Below the pieces are notes generated by a model. The model worked only from the letters and a program-made list of their open reading frames with translations. It was not told the origin of the DNA and searched no databases. Made by a program: the position numbers and the translations under genes. This document shows, piece after piece, positions 14,101-29,580 of a stretch of DNA of 64,000 nt. The DNA is from Eledone cirrhosa (Eukaryota; Mollusca; Cephalopoda; Octopoda; Eledonidae): assembly GCA_964016885.1 (NCBI GenBank), contig OZ024759.1:1811001-1875000 (forward strand), read 5' to 3'. The stretch's first letter is position 1. Each line of letters begins with the position of its first letter.

Positions 14101-15586
14101 GTAACATGACACAGTCTATATTAGTAACATGAGACAGTCTATATTAGTAGCATGACAAAGTCTATATTAGTAACATGACACAGTCTACATTAGTAACATG
14201 ACAAAGTCTATATTAGTAACATGACACAGTCTATATTAGTAACATGAGACAGTCTATATTAGTAACATGACTAAGTCTATATTAGTAACATGACACAGTC
14301 TATATTAGTAACATGACACAGTCTATATTAGTAACATGACACAGTATATATTAGTTACATGACAAAGTCTATATTAGTAACATGACAAAGTCTATATTAG
14401 TAACATGACACAGTCTATATTAGTAACATGATGAAGTCTATATTAGTAACATGACACAGTCTATATTAGTAACATGAAAAAGTCTATATTAGTAACATGA
14501 CAAAGTCTATATTAGTAACATGACAAAGTCTATATTAGTAACATGACAAAGTCTATATTAGTAGCATGACACAGTCTATATTAGCAACATGACAAAGTCT
14601 ATATTAGTAACATGACACAGTCTATATTAGTAACATGACACAGTCTATATTAGTAACATGACACAGTCTATATTAGTAACATGACAAAGTCTACATTAGT
14701 AACATGACAAAGTCTATATTAGTAACATGACAAGGTCTATATTAGTAACATGACACAGTCTATATTAGTAGCATGACACAGTCTATATTAGTAACATGAT
14801 ACAGTCTATATTAGTAACATGACAAAGTCTATATTAGTAACATGACACAGTCTATATTAGTAACATGACAGTCTATATTAGTAACATGACAGTCTACATT
14901 AGTAACATGACACAGTCTATATTAGTAACATGACAAAGTCGATATTAGTAACATGACAATGTCTATATTAGTAACATGACAAAGTCTATATTAGTAACAT
15001 GACACAGTCTATATTACTAACATGACACAGTCTATATTAGTAACATGACAAAGTCTATATTAGTAACATGACAAAGTCTATATTAGTAACATGACAAAGT
15101 CTATATTAGTAACATGACACAGTCTATATTAGTAACATGACACAGTCTATATTAGTAGCATGACACAGTCTATATTAGTAACATGATACAGTCTATATTA
15201 GTAACATGACAAAGTCTATATTAGTAATATGACAAAGTCTATATTAGTAAAATGACAAAGTCTATATTAGTAACATGACAAAGTCTTTATTAGTAACATG
15301 ACACAGTCTATATTAGTAACATGACACAGTCTATATTAGTAACATGACAAAGTCTATATTAGTAACATGACAAAGTCTATATTAGTAACATGACACAGTC
15401 TATATTAGTAACATGACACAGTCTATATTAGTAACATGACAAAGTCTATATTAGTAACATGACAAAGTCTATATTAGTAACATGACACAGTCTATATTAG
15501 TAACATGACACAGTCTATATTAGTAACATGAGACAGTCTATATTAGTAGCATGACAAAGTCTATATTAGTAACATGACACAGTCTA
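11154..15586 (+). repeat. Copy 2 of the left segment
   Basis: This is the counterpart of 1-4,480, starting with the same acacag, acaaag, aagg monomer order at 11,154. It includes the CpGs at 12,078, 12,442, 13,542 and 14,941 with spacings 364, 1,100 and 1,399 (first copy: 364, 1,146, 1,399). Its 3' end overlaps the start of the 2,108-bp array. Single-base differences from copy 1 include gacgaag at about 394 against gacgaag at about 11,545 (conserved), and gatgaag at 1,903 matching 13,010. Confidence 0.83.
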
Positions 15587-18500
15587 CATTAGTAACATGA
15601 CAAAGTCTATATTAGTAACATGACACAGTCTATATTAGTAACATGAGACAGTCTATATTAGTAACATGACAAAGTCTATATTAGTAACATGACACAGTCT
15701 ATATTAGTAACATGACACAGTCTATATTAGTAACATGACAAAGTCTATATTAGTAACATGACAAAGTCTATATTAGTAACATGACAAAGTCTATATTAGT
15801 AACATGACACAGTCTATACTAGTAACATGACACAGTCTATATTAGTAACATGACAAAGTCTATATTAGTAACATGACAAAGTCTATATTAGTAACATGAC
15901 AAAGTCTATATTAGTAACATGACAAAGTCTATATTAGTAGCATGACATAGTCTATATTAGCAACATGACAAAGTCTATATTAGTAACATGACACAGTCTA
16001 TATTAGTAGCATGACCAAGTCTGTATTAGTAACATGACAAAGTCTATATTAGTAACATGACAAAGTCTATATTAGTAACATGACAAAGTCTATATTAGTA
16101 ACATGACACAGTCTATATTAGTAACATGACAAAGTCTATATTAGTAGCATGACAAAGTCTATATTAGTAACATGACAAAGTCTATATTAGTAACATGACA
16201 AAGTCTATATTAGTAACATGACAAAGTCTATATTAGTGACATGACAAAGTTGATATTAGTAACATGACAAAGTCTATATTAGTAACATGACACAGTATAT
16301 ATTAGTAACATGACAGTCTATATTAGTAACATGACAGTCTACATTAGTAACATGACACAGTCTATATTAGTAACATGACAAAGTCGATATTAGTAACATG
16401 ACAATGTCTATATTAGTAACATGACAAAGTCTATATTAGTAACATGACACAGTCTATATTACTAACATGACACAGTCTATATTAGTAACATGACACAGTC
16501 TATATTAGTAGCATGACACAGTCTATATTAGTAACATGATACAGTCTATATTAGTAACATGACAAAGTCTATATTAGTAACATGACACAGTCTATATTAG
16601 TAACATGACACAGTCTATATTAGAAGCATGACACAGTCTATATTAGTAACATGATACAGTCTATATTAGTAACATGACAAAGTCTATATTAGTAACATGA
16701 CAAAGTCTATATTAGTAAAATGACAAAGTCTATATTAGTAACATGACAAAGTCTTTATTAGTAACATGACACAGTCTATATTAGTAACATGACAAAGTCT
16801 ACATTAGTAACATGACAAAGTCTATATTAGTAACATGACAAGGTCTATATTAGTAACATGACACAGTCTATATTAGTAGCATGACACAGTCTATATTAGT
16901 AACATGATACAGTCTATATTAGTAACATGACAAAGTCTATATTAGTAACATGACACAGTCTATATTAGTAACATGACAGTCTATATTAGTAACATGACAG
17001 TCTACATTAGTAACATGACACAGTCTATATTAGTAACATGACAAAGTCGATATTAGTAACATGACAATGTCTATATTAGTAACATGACAAAGTCTATATT
17101 AGTAACATGACACAGTCTATATTACTAACATGACACAGTCTATATTAGTAACATGACAAAGTCTATATTAGTAACATGACAAAGTCTATATTAGTAACAT
17201 GACAAAGTCTATATTAGTAACATGACACAGTCTATATTAGTAACATGACACAGTCTATATTAGTAGCATGACACAGTCTATATTAGTAACATGATACAGT
17301 CTATATTAGTAACATGACAAAGTCTATATTAGTAATATGACAAAGTCTATATTAGTAAAATGACAAAGTCTATATTAGTAACATGACAAAGTCTTTATTA
17401 GTAACATGACACAGTCTATATTAGTAACATGACACAGTCTATATTAGTAACATGACAAAGTCTATATTAGTAACATGACAAAGTCTATATTAGTAACATG
17501 ACACAGTCTATATTAGTAACATGACACAGTCTATATTAGTAACATGACAAAGTCTATATTAGTAACATGACAAAGTCTATATTAGTAACATGACACAGTC
17601 TATATTAGTAACATGACACAGTCTATATTAGTAACATGAGACAGTCTATATTAGTAGCATGACAAAGTCTATATTAGTAACATGACACAGTCTACATTAG
17701 TAACATGACAAAGTCTATATTAGTAACATGACACAGTCTATATTAGTAACATGAGACAGTCTATATTAGTAACATGACAAAGTCTATATTAGTAACATGA
17801 CACAGTCTATATTAGTAACATGACACAGTCTATATTAGTAACATGACAAAGTCTATATTAGTAACATGACAAAGTCTATATTAGTAACATGACAAAGTCT
17901 ATATTAGTAACATGACACAGTCTATACTAGTAACATGACACAGTCTATATTAGTAACATGACAAAGTCTATATTAGTAACATGACAAAGTCTATATTAGT
18001 AACATGACAAAGTCTATATTAGTAACATGACAAAGTCTATATTAGTAGCATGACATAGTCTATATTAGCAACATGACAAAGTCTATATTAGTAACATGAC
18101 ACAGTCTATATTAGTAGCATGACCAAGTCTGTATTAGTAACATGACAAAGTCTATATTAGTAACATGACAAAGTCTATATTAGTAACATGACAAAGTCTA
18201 TATTAGTAACATGACACAGTCTATATTAGTAACATGACAAAGTCTATATTAGTAGCATGACAAAGTCTATATTAGTAACATGACAAAGTCTATATTAGTA
18301 ACATGACAAAGTCTATATTAGTAACATGACAAAGTCTATATTAGTGACATGACAAAGTTGATATTAGTAACATGACAAAGTCTATATTAGTAACATGACA
18401 CAGTATATATTAGTAACATGACAGTCTATATTAGTAACATGACAGTCTACATTAGTAACATGACACAGTCTATATTAGTAACATGACAAAGTCGATATTA

Positions 18501-19540
18501 GTAACATGACAATGTCTATATTAGTAACATGACAAAGTCTATATTAGTAACATGACACAGTCTATATTACTAACATGACACAGTCTATATTAGTAACATG
18601 ACACAGTCTATATTAGTAGCATGACACAGTCTATATTAGTAACATGATACAGTCTATATTAGTAACATGACAAAGTCTATATTAGTAACATGACACAGTC
18701 TATATTAGTAACATGACACAGTCTATATTAGAAGCATGACACAGTCTATATTAGTAACATGATACAGTCTATATTAGTAACATGACAAAGTCTATATTAG
18801 TAACATGACAAAGTCTATATTAGTAAAATGACAAAGTCTATATTAGTAACATGACAAAGTCTTTATTAGTAACATGACACAGTCTATATTAGTAACATGA
18901 CAAAGTCTACATTAGTAACATGACAAAGTCTATATTAGTAACATGACAAGGTCTATATTAGTAACATGACACAGTCTATATTAGTAGCATGACACAGTCT
19001 ATATTAGTAACATGATACAGTCTATATTAGTAACATGACAAAGTCTATATTAGTAACATGACACAGTCTATATTAGTAACATGACAGTCTATATTAGTAA
19101 CATGACAGTCTACATTAGTAACATGACACAGTCTATATTAGTAACATGACAAAGTCGATATTAGTAACATGACAATGTCTATATTAGTAACATGACAAAG
19201 TCTATATTAGTAACATGACACAGTCTATATTACTAACATGACACAGTCTATATTAGTAACATGACAAAGTCTATATTAGTAACATGACAAAGTCTATGTT
19301 AGTAACATGACACAGTCTATATTAGTAACATGACACAGTCTATATTAGTAACATGACACAGTCTATATTAGTAGCATGACACAGTCTATATTAGTAACAT
19401 GATACAGTCTATATTAGTAACATGACAAAGTCTATATTAGTAATATGACAAAGTCTATATTAGTAAAATGACAAAGTCTATATTAGTAACATGACAAAGT
19501 CTTTATTAGTAACATGACACAGTCTATATTAGTAACATGA
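14660..19540 (+). repeat. About 2.3 tandem copies of a 2,108-bp unit
   Basis: CpG landmarks 14,941, 17,049 and 19,157 are 2,108 bp apart, as are 16,386 and 18,494. The internal spacings are 1,445 and 663. The length equals 88x23 + 4x21, or 92 monomers. Private shared changes include tagaagcatg (about 16,623 and 18,731), gacatagtc (about 15,948 and 18,056), gaccaag (about 16,015 and 18,123) and gttgat in place of gtcgat (16,252 and 18,360). The right end drifts through a tctatgtt monomer at about 19,298 before losing register after the tcttta monomer. Confidence 0.88.
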
Positions 19541-22500
19541 CAAAGTCTATATTAGTAACATGACAAAGTCTATATTAGTAACATGACAAAGTCTATATTA
19601 GTAACATGACACAGTCTATATTAGTAACATGACAATGTCTATATTAGTAACATGACAAAGTCTATATTAGTAACATGACACAGTCTATATTACTAACATG
19701 ACACAGTCTATATTAGTAACATGACAAAGTCTATATTAGTAACATGACAAAGTCTATATTAGTAACATGACAAAGTCTATATTAGTAACATGACACAGTC
19801 TATATTAGTAACATGACAATGTCTATATTAGTAACATGACAAAGTCTATATTAGTAACATGACACAGTCTATATTACTAACATGACACAGTCTATATTAG
19901 TAACATGACAAAGTCTATATTAGTAACATGACAAAGTCTATATTAGTAACATGACAAAGTCTATATTAGTAACATGACAAAGTCTATATTAGTAAAATGA
20001 CAAAGTCTATATTAGTAACATGACAAAGTCTTTATTAGTAACATGACACAGTCTATATTAGTAACATGACACAGTCTATATTAGTAACATGACAAAGTCT
20101 ATATTAGTAACATGACACAGTCTATATTAGTAACATGACACAGTCTATATTAGTAACATGACACAGTCTATATTAGTAACATGACAAAGTCTATATTAGT
20201 AACATGACAAAGTCTATATTAGTAACATGACAAAGTCTATATTAGTAGCATGACAAAGTCTGTATTAGTAACATGACAAAGTCTATAGTAGTAACATGAC
20301 ACAGTCTATATTAGTAACATGACAAAGTCTATATTAGTAGCATGACAAAGTCTATATTAGTAACATGACACAGTCTATATTACTAACATGACACAGTCTA
20401 TATTAGTAACATGACAAAGTCTATATTAGTAACATGACAAAGTCTGTATTAGTAACATGACAAAGTCTATAGTAGTAACATGACACAGTCTATATTAGTA
20501 ACATGACAAAGTCTATATTAGTAGCATGACAAAGTCTATATTAGTAACATGACAAAGTCTATATTAGTAACATGACAAAGTCTATATTAGTAACATGACA
20601 AAGTCTATATTAGTAACATGACAAAGTCTATATTAGTAACATGACAAAGTCTATATTAGTAACATGACACAGTCTATATTAGTAACATGACAGTCTATAT
20701 TAGTAACATGACAGTATACATTAGTAACATGACACAGTCTATATTAGTAACATGACAAAGTCGATATTAGTAACATGACAATGTCTATATTAGAAACATG
20801 ACAAAGTCTATATTAGTAACATGACACAGTCTATATTACTAACATGACACAGTCTATATTAGTAACATGACACAGTCTATATTAGTAACATGACAAAGTC
20901 TATATTAGTAACATGACAAAGTCTATATTAGTAACATGACAAAGTATATATTAGTAACATGACACAGTCTATATTAGTAAAATGACAAAGTCTATATTAG
21001 TAACATGACACAGTCTATATTAGTAACATGACAGTCTATATTAGTAACATGACAGTCTACATTAGTAACATGACACAGTCTATATTAGTAACATGACAAA
21101 GTCGATATTAGTAACATGACAATGTCTATATTAGTAACATGACAAAGTCTATATTAGTAACATGACACAGTCTATATTACTAACATGACACAGTCTATAT
21201 TAGTAACATGACACAGTCTATATTAGTAACATGACAAAGTCTATATTAGTAACATGACAAAGTCTATATTAGTAACATGACAAAGTCTATATTAGTAACA
21301 TGACACAGTCTATATTAGTAACATGACACAGTCTAGATTAGTAACATGACACAGTCTATATTAGTAACATGAGACAGTCTATATCAGTAGCATGACAAAG
21401 TCTATATTAGTAACATGACACAGTCTACATTAGTAACATGACAAAGTCTATATTAGTAACATGACACAGTCTATATTAGTAACATGAGACAGTCTATATT
21501 AGTAACATGACAAAGTCTATATTAGTAACATGACACAGTCTATATTAGTAACATGACAAAGTCTATATTAGTAACATGACAAAGTCTATATTAGTAACAT
21601 GACAAAGTCTATATTAGTAACATGACAAAGTCTATATTAGTAGCATGACACAGTCTATATTAGTAACATGACACAGTCTATATTAGTAACATGACACAGT
21701 CTATATTATTAACATGACAAAGTCTATATTAGTAACATGATACAGTCTATATTAGTAACATGACAAAGTCTATATTAGTAACATGACAAAGTCTATATTA
21801 GTAAAATGACAAAGTCTATATTAGTAACATGACAAAGTCTTTATTAGTAACATGACACAGTCTATATTAGTAACATGACAAAGTCTACATTAGTAACATG
21901 ACAAAGTCTATATTAGTAACATGACAAGGTCTATATTAGTAACATGACACAGTCTATATTAGTAGCATGACACAGTCTATATTAGTAACATGATACAGTC
22001 TATATTAGTAACATGACAAAGTCTATATTAGTAACATGACACAGTCTATATTAGTAACATGACAGTCTATATTAGTAACATGACAGTCTACATTAGTAAC
22101 ATGACACAGTCTATATTAGTAACATGACAAAGTCGATATTAGTAACATGACAATGTCTATATTAGTAACATGACAAAGTCTATATTAGTAACATGACACA
22201 GTCTATATTACTAACATGACACAGTCTATATTAGTAACATGACAAAGTCTATATTAGTAACATGACAAAGTCTATGTTAGTAACATGACACAGTCTATAT
22301 TAGTAACATGACACAGTCTATATTAGTAACATGACACAGTCTATATTAGTAGCATGACACAGTCTATATTAGTAACATGATACAGTCTATATTAGTAACA
22401 TGACAAAGTCTATATTAGTAATATGACAAAGTCTATATTAGTAAAATGACAAAGTCTATATTAGTAATATGACAAAGTCTTTATTAGTAACATGACACAG

Positions 22501-24555
22501 TCTATATTAGTAACATGACAAAGTCTATATTAGTAACATGACAAAGTCTATATTAGTAACATGACAAAGTCTATATTAGTAACATGACACAGTCTATATT
22601 AGTAACATGACAATGTCTATATTAGTAACATGACAAAGTCTATATTAGTAACATGACACAGTCTATATTACTAACATGACACAGTCTATATTAGTAACAT
22701 GACAAAGTCTATATTAGTAACATGACAAAGTCTATATTAGTAACATGACAAAGTCTATATTAGTAACATGACACAGTCTATATTAGTAACATGACAATGT
22801 CTATATTAGTAACATGACAAAGTCTATATTAGTAACATGACACAGTCTATATTACTAACATGACACAGTCTATATTAGTAACATGACAAAGTCTATATTA
22901 GTAACATGACAAAGTCTATATTAGTAACATGACAAAGTCTATATTAGTAACATGACAAAGTCTATATTAGTAAAATGACAAAGTCTATATAAGTAACATG
23001 ACAAAGTCTTTATTAGTAACATGACACAGTCTATATTAGTAACATGACACAGTCTATATTAGTAACATGACAAAGTCTATATTAGTAACATGACACAGTC
23101 TATATTAGTAACATGACACAGTCTATATTAGTAACATGACACAGTCTATATTAGTAACATGACAAAGTCTATATTAGTAACATGACAAAGTCTATATTAG
23201 TAACATGACAAAGTCTATATTAGTAGCATGACAAAGTCTGTATTAGTAACATGACAAAGTCTATATTAGTAACATGACAAAGTCTGTATTAGTAACATGA
23301 CAAAGTCTATAGTAGTAACATGACACAGTCTATATTAGTAACATGACAAAGTCTATATTAGTAGCATGACAAAGTCTATATTAGTAACATGACAAAGTCT
23401 ATATTAGTAACATGACAAAGTCTATATTAGTAACATGACAAAGTCTATATTAGTAACATGACAAAGTCTATATTAGTAACATGACAAAGTCTATATTAGT
23501 AACATGACACAGTCTATATTAGTAACATGACAGTCTATATTAGTAACATGACAGTCTACATTAGTAACATGACACAGTCTATATTAGTAACATGACAAAG
23601 TCGATATTAGTAACATGACAATGTCTATATTAGTAACATGACAAAGTCTATATTAGTAACATGACACAGTCTATATTACTAACATGACACAGTCTATATT
23701 AGTAACATGACACAGTCTATATTAGTAACATGACAAAGTCTATATTAGTAACATGACAAAGTCTATATTAGTAACATGACAAAGTCTATATTAGTAACAT
23801 GACACAGTCTATATTAGTAAAATGACAAAGTCTATATTAGTAACATGACACAGTCTATATTAGTAACATGACAGTCTATATTAGTAACATGACAGTCTAC
23901 ATTAGTAACATGACACAGTCTATATTAGTAACATGACAAAGTCGATATTAGTAACATGACAATGTCTATATTAGTAACATGACAAAGTCTATATTAGTAA
24001 CATGACACAGTCTATATTACTAACATGACACAGTCTATATTAGTAACATGACACAGTCTATATTAGTAACATGACAAAGTCTATATTAGTAACATGACAA
24101 AGTCTATATTAGTAACATGACAAAGTCTATATTAGTAACATGACACAGTCTATATTAGTAACATGACACAGTCTAGATTAGTAACATGACACAGTCTATA
24201 TTAGTAACATGAGACAGTCTATATTAGTAGCATGACAAAGTCTATATTAGTAACATGACACAGTCTACATTAGTAACATGACAAAGTCTATATTAGTAAC
24301 ATGACACAGTCTATATTAGTAACATGAGACAGTCTATATTAGTAACATGACAAAGTCTATATTAGTAACATGACACAGTCTATATTAGTAACGTGACAAA
24401 GTCTATATTAGTAACATGACAAAGTCTATATTAGTAACATGACAAAGTCTATATTAGTAACATGACAAAGTCTATATTAGTAGCATGACACAGTCTATAT
24501 TAGTAACATGACACAGTCTATATTAGTAACATGACACAGTCTATATTATTAACAT
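18760..24555 (+). repeat. Tandem pair of 2,978- and 2,840-bp units
   Basis: On the left the offset is 2,978: CpG 19,157 to 22,135, and the rare tctatgtt from 19,298 to 22,276. On the right it is 2,840: CpGs 20,763 and 21,104 to 23,603 and 23,944. The 138-bp difference equals six monomers and maps to about 20,275-20,412. There copy 1 has tctgta and tctatagtag monomers separated by six extra monomers, including a tactaac. The 2,840-bp length equals 118x23 + 6x21. Private changes such as tatatcagtag (about 21,385) and tatataagtaac (about 22,991) mark single copies. Confidence 0.85.
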
Positions 24556-24699
24556 GAGTCAGTCTATATTAGTAACATGACTAAGTCTATATTAGTAACA
24601 TGACACAGTCTATATTAGCAACATGACAAAGTCTATATTAGTAACATGACACAGTCTATATTAGTAACATGACACAGTCTATATTAGTAACATGACACA

Positions 24700-27600
24700 G
24701 TCTATATTAGTAACATGACAAAGTCTACATTAGTAACATGACAAAGTCTATATTAGTAACATGACAAGGTCTATATTAGTAACATGACACAGTCTATATT
24801 AGTAGCATGACACAGTCTATATTAGTAACATGATACAGTCTATATTAGTAACATGAAAAAGTCTATATTAGTAACATGACACAGTCTATATTAGTAACAT
24901 GACAGTCTATATTAGTAACATGACAGTCTACATTAGTAACATGACACAGTCTATATTAGTAACATGACAAAGTCGATATTAGTAACATGACAATGTCTAT
25001 ATTAGTAACATGACAAAGTCTATATTAGTAACATGACACAGTCTATATTACTAACATGACACAGTCTATATTAGTAACATGACAAAGTCTATATTAGTAA
25101 CATGACACAGTCTATATTAGTAACATGACAAAGTCTACATTAGTAACATGACAAAGTCTATATTAGTAACATGACAAGGTCTATATTAGTAACATGACAC
25201 AGTCTATATTAGTAGCATGACACAGTCTATATTAGTAACATGATACAGTCTATATTAGTAACATGACAAAGTCTATATTAGTAACATGACACAGTCTATA
25301 TTAGTAACATGACAGTCTATATTAGTAACATGACAGTCTACATTAGTAACATGACACAGTCTATATTAGTAACATGACACAGTCTAGATTAGTAACATGA
25401 CACAGTCTATATTAGTAACATGAGACAGTCTATATTAGTAGCATGACAAAGTCTATATTAGTAACATGACACAGTCTACATTAGTAACATGACAAAGTCT
25501 ATATTAGTAACATGACACAGTCTATATTAGTAACATGAGACAGTCTATATTAGTAATATGACAAAGTCTATATTAGTAACATGACACAGTCTATATTAGT
25601 AACATGACAAAGTCTATATTAGCAACATGACAAGGTCTATATTAGTAACATGACAAAGTCTATATTAGTAACATGACAAAGTCTATATTAGTAGCATGAC
25701 ACAGTCTATATTAGTAACATGACACAGTCTATATTAGTAACATGACACAGTCTATATTATTAGCATGACAAAGTCTATATTAGTAACATGACACAGTCTA
25801 TATTAGTAACATGAGACAGTCTATATTAGTAACATGACTAAGTCTATATTAGTAACATGACACAGTCTATATTAGTAACATGACACAGTATATATTAGTT
25901 ACATGACAAAGTCTATATTAGTAACATGACAAAGTCTATATTAGTAACATGACACAGTCTATATTAGTAACATGACGAAGTCTATATTAGTAACATGACA
26001 CAGTCTATATTAGTAACATGACACAGTCTATATTAGTAACATGAAAAAGTCTATATTAGTAACATGACAAAGTCTATATTAGTAACATGACAAAGTCTAT
26101 ATTAGTAACATGACAAAGTCTATATTAGTAGCATGACACAGTCTATATTAGCAACATGACAAAGTCTATATTAGTAACATGACACAGTCTATATTAGTAA
26201 CATGACACAGTCTATATTAGTAACATGACACAGTCTATATTAGTAACATGACAAAGTCTACATTAGTAACATGACAAAGTCTATATTAGTAACATGACAA
26301 GGTCTATATTAGTAACATGACACAGTCTATATTAGTAGCATGACACAGTCTATATTAGTACCATGATACAGTCTATATTAGTAACATGACAAAGTCTATA
26401 TTAGTAACATGACACAGTCTATATTAGTAACATGACAGTCTATATTAGTAACATGACAGTCTACATTAGTAACATGACACAGTCTATATTAGTAACATGA
26501 CAAAGTCGATATTAGTAACATGACAATGTCTATATTAGTAACATGACAAAGTCTATATTAGTAACATGACACAGTCTATATTACTAACATGACACAGTCT
26601 ATATTAGTAACATGACAAAGTCTACATTAGTAACATGACAAAGTCTATATTAGTAACATGACAAGGTCTATATTAGTAACATGACACAGTCTATATTAGT
26701 AGCATGACACAGTCTATATTAGTAACATGATACAGTCTATATTAGTAACATGACAAAGTCTATATTAGTAACATGACACAGTCTATATTAGTAACATGAC
26801 AGTCTATATTAGTAACATGACAGTCTACATTAGTAACATGACACAGTCTATATTAGTAACATGACAAAGTCGATATTAGTAACATGACAATGTCTATATT
26901 AGTAACATGACAAAGTCTATATTAGTAACATGACACAGTCTATATTACTAACATGACACAGTCTATATTAGTAACATGACAAAGTCTATATTAGTAACAT
27001 GACACAGTCTATATTAGTAACATGACAAAGTCTACATTAGTAACATGACAAAGTCTATATTAGTAACATGACAAGGTCTATATTAGTAACATGACACAGT
27101 CTATATTAGTAGCATGACACAGTCTATATTAGTAACATGATACAGTCTATATTAGTAACATGACAAAGTCTATATTAGTAACATGACACAGTCTATATTA
27201 GTAACATGACAGTCTATATTAGTAACATGACAGTCTACATTAGTAACATGACACAGTCTATATTAGTAACATGACAAAGTCGATATTAGTAACATGACAA
27301 TGTCTATATTAGTAACATGACAAAGTCTATATTAGTAACATGACACAGTCTATATTACTAACATGACACAGTCTATATTAGTAACATGACAAAGTCTATA
27401 TTAGTAACATGACACAGTCTATATTAGTAACATGACAAAGTCTACTTTAGTAACATGACAAAGTCTATATTAGTAACATGACAAGGTCTATATTAGTAAC
27501 ATGACACAGTCTATATTAGTAGCATGACACAGTCTATATTAGTAACATGATACAGTCTATATTAGTAACATGACAAAGTCTATATTAGTAACATGACACA

Positions 27601-29580
27601 GTCTATATTAGTAACATGACAGTCTATATTAGTAACATGACAGTCTACATTAGTAACATGACACAGTCTATATTAGTAACATGACACAGTCTAGATTAGT
27701 AACATGACACAGTCTATATTAGTAACATGAGACAGTCTATATTAGTAGCATGACAAAGTCTATATTAGTAACATGACACAGTCTACATTAGTAACATGAC
27801 AAAGTCTATATTAGTAACATGACACAGTCTATATTAGTAACATGAGACAGTCTATATTAGTAATATGACAAAGTCTATATTAGTAACATGACACAGTCTA
27901 TATTAGTAACATGACAAAGTCTATATTAGTAACATGACAAGGTCTATATTAGTAACATGACAAAGTCTATATTAGTAACATGACAAAGTCTATATTAGTA
28001 GCATGACACAGTCTATATTAGTAACATGACACAGTCTATATTAGTAACATGACACAGTCTATATTATTAGCATGACAAAGTCTATATTAGTAACATGACA
28101 CAGTCTATATTAGTAACATGAGACAGTCTATATTAGTAACATGACTAAGTCTATATTAGTAACATGACACAGTCTATATTAGTAACATGACACAGTATAT
28201 ATTAGTTACATGACAAAGTCTATATTAGTAACATGACAAAGTCTATATTAGTAACATGACACAGTCTATATTAGTAACATGACGAAGTCTATATTAGTAA
28301 CATGACACAGTCTATATTAGTAACATGACACAGTCTATATTAGTAACATGAAAAAGTCTATATTAGTAACATGACAAAGTCTATATTAGTAACATGACAA
28401 AGTCTATATTAGTAACATGACAAAGTCTATATTAGTAGCATGACACAGTCTATATTAGCAACATGACAAAGTCTATATTAGTAACATGACACAGTCTATA
28501 TTAGTAACATGACACAGTCTATATTAGTAACATGACACAGTCTATATTAGTAACATGACAAAGTCTACATTAGTAACATGACAAAGTCTATATTAGTAAC
28601 ATGACAAGGTCTATATTAGTAACATGACACAGTCTATATTAGTAGCATGACACAGTCTATATTAGTAACATGATACAGTCTATATTAGTAACATGACAAA
28701 GTCTATATTAGTAACATGACACAGTCTATATTAGTAACATGACAGTCTATATTAGTAACATGACAGTCTACATTAGTAACATGACACAGTCTATATTAGT
28801 AACATGACAAAGTCGATATTAGTAACATGACAATGTCTATATTAGTAACATGACAAAGTCTATATTAGTAACATGACACAGTCTATATTACTAACATGAC
28901 ACAGTCTATATTAGTAACATGACAAAGTCTACATTAGTAACATGACAAAGTCTATATTAGTAACATGACAAGGTCTATATTAGTAACATGACACAGTCTA
29001 TATTAGTAGCATGACACAGTCTATATTAGTAACATGATACAGTCTATATTAGTAACATGACAAAGTCTATATTAGTAACATGACACAGTCTATATTAGTA
29101 ACATGACAGTCTATATTAGTAACATGACAGTCTACATTAGTAACATGACACAGTCTATATTAGTAACATGACAAAGTCGATATTAGTAACATGACAATGT
29201 CTATATTAGTAACATGACAAAGTCTATATTAGTAACATGACACAGTCTATATTACTAACATGACACAGTCTATATTAGTAACATGACAAAGTCTATATTA
29301 GTAACATGACACAGTCTATATTAGTAACATGACAAAGTCTACATTAGTAACATGACAAAGTCTATATTAGTAACATGACAAGGTCTATATTAGTAACATG
29401 ACACAGTCTATATTAGTAGCATGACACAGTCTATATTAGTAACATGATACAGTCTATATTAGTAACATGACAAAGTCTATATTAGTAACATGACACAGTC
29501 TATATTAGTAACATGACAGTCTATATTAGTAACATGACAGTCTACATTAGTAACATGACACAGTCTATATTAGTAACATG
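24700..29580 (+). repeat. 2,307-bp tandem pair inside the first 12-kb copy
   Basis: CpG landmarks 24,975, 26,508 and 26,872 recur at 27,282, 28,815 and 29,179, each 2,307 bp later; the spacing cycle is 1,533, 364, 410. The length equals 93x23 + 8x21, or 101 monomers. Three doublets have a CpG monomer and one has tctagatt instead. The pair ends where the cassette at about 29,517 carries tctagatt instead of the expected gtcgat. The 2,307-bp duplication predates the 12,009-bp one, because both 12-kb copies contain it. Confidence 0.87.

Noticed and set aside
22135..24975. A third copy of the 2,840-bp unit, because the CpGs at 22,135 and 24,975 are also 2,840 bp apart
   Set aside because: Register is lost at about 21,716 and 24,556: seven monomers there are of different classes (gatacag, taaaatg, tcttta series against gagtcag, gactaag, tagcaac series), so the equal spacing reflects equal monomer number rather than a continuing copy.
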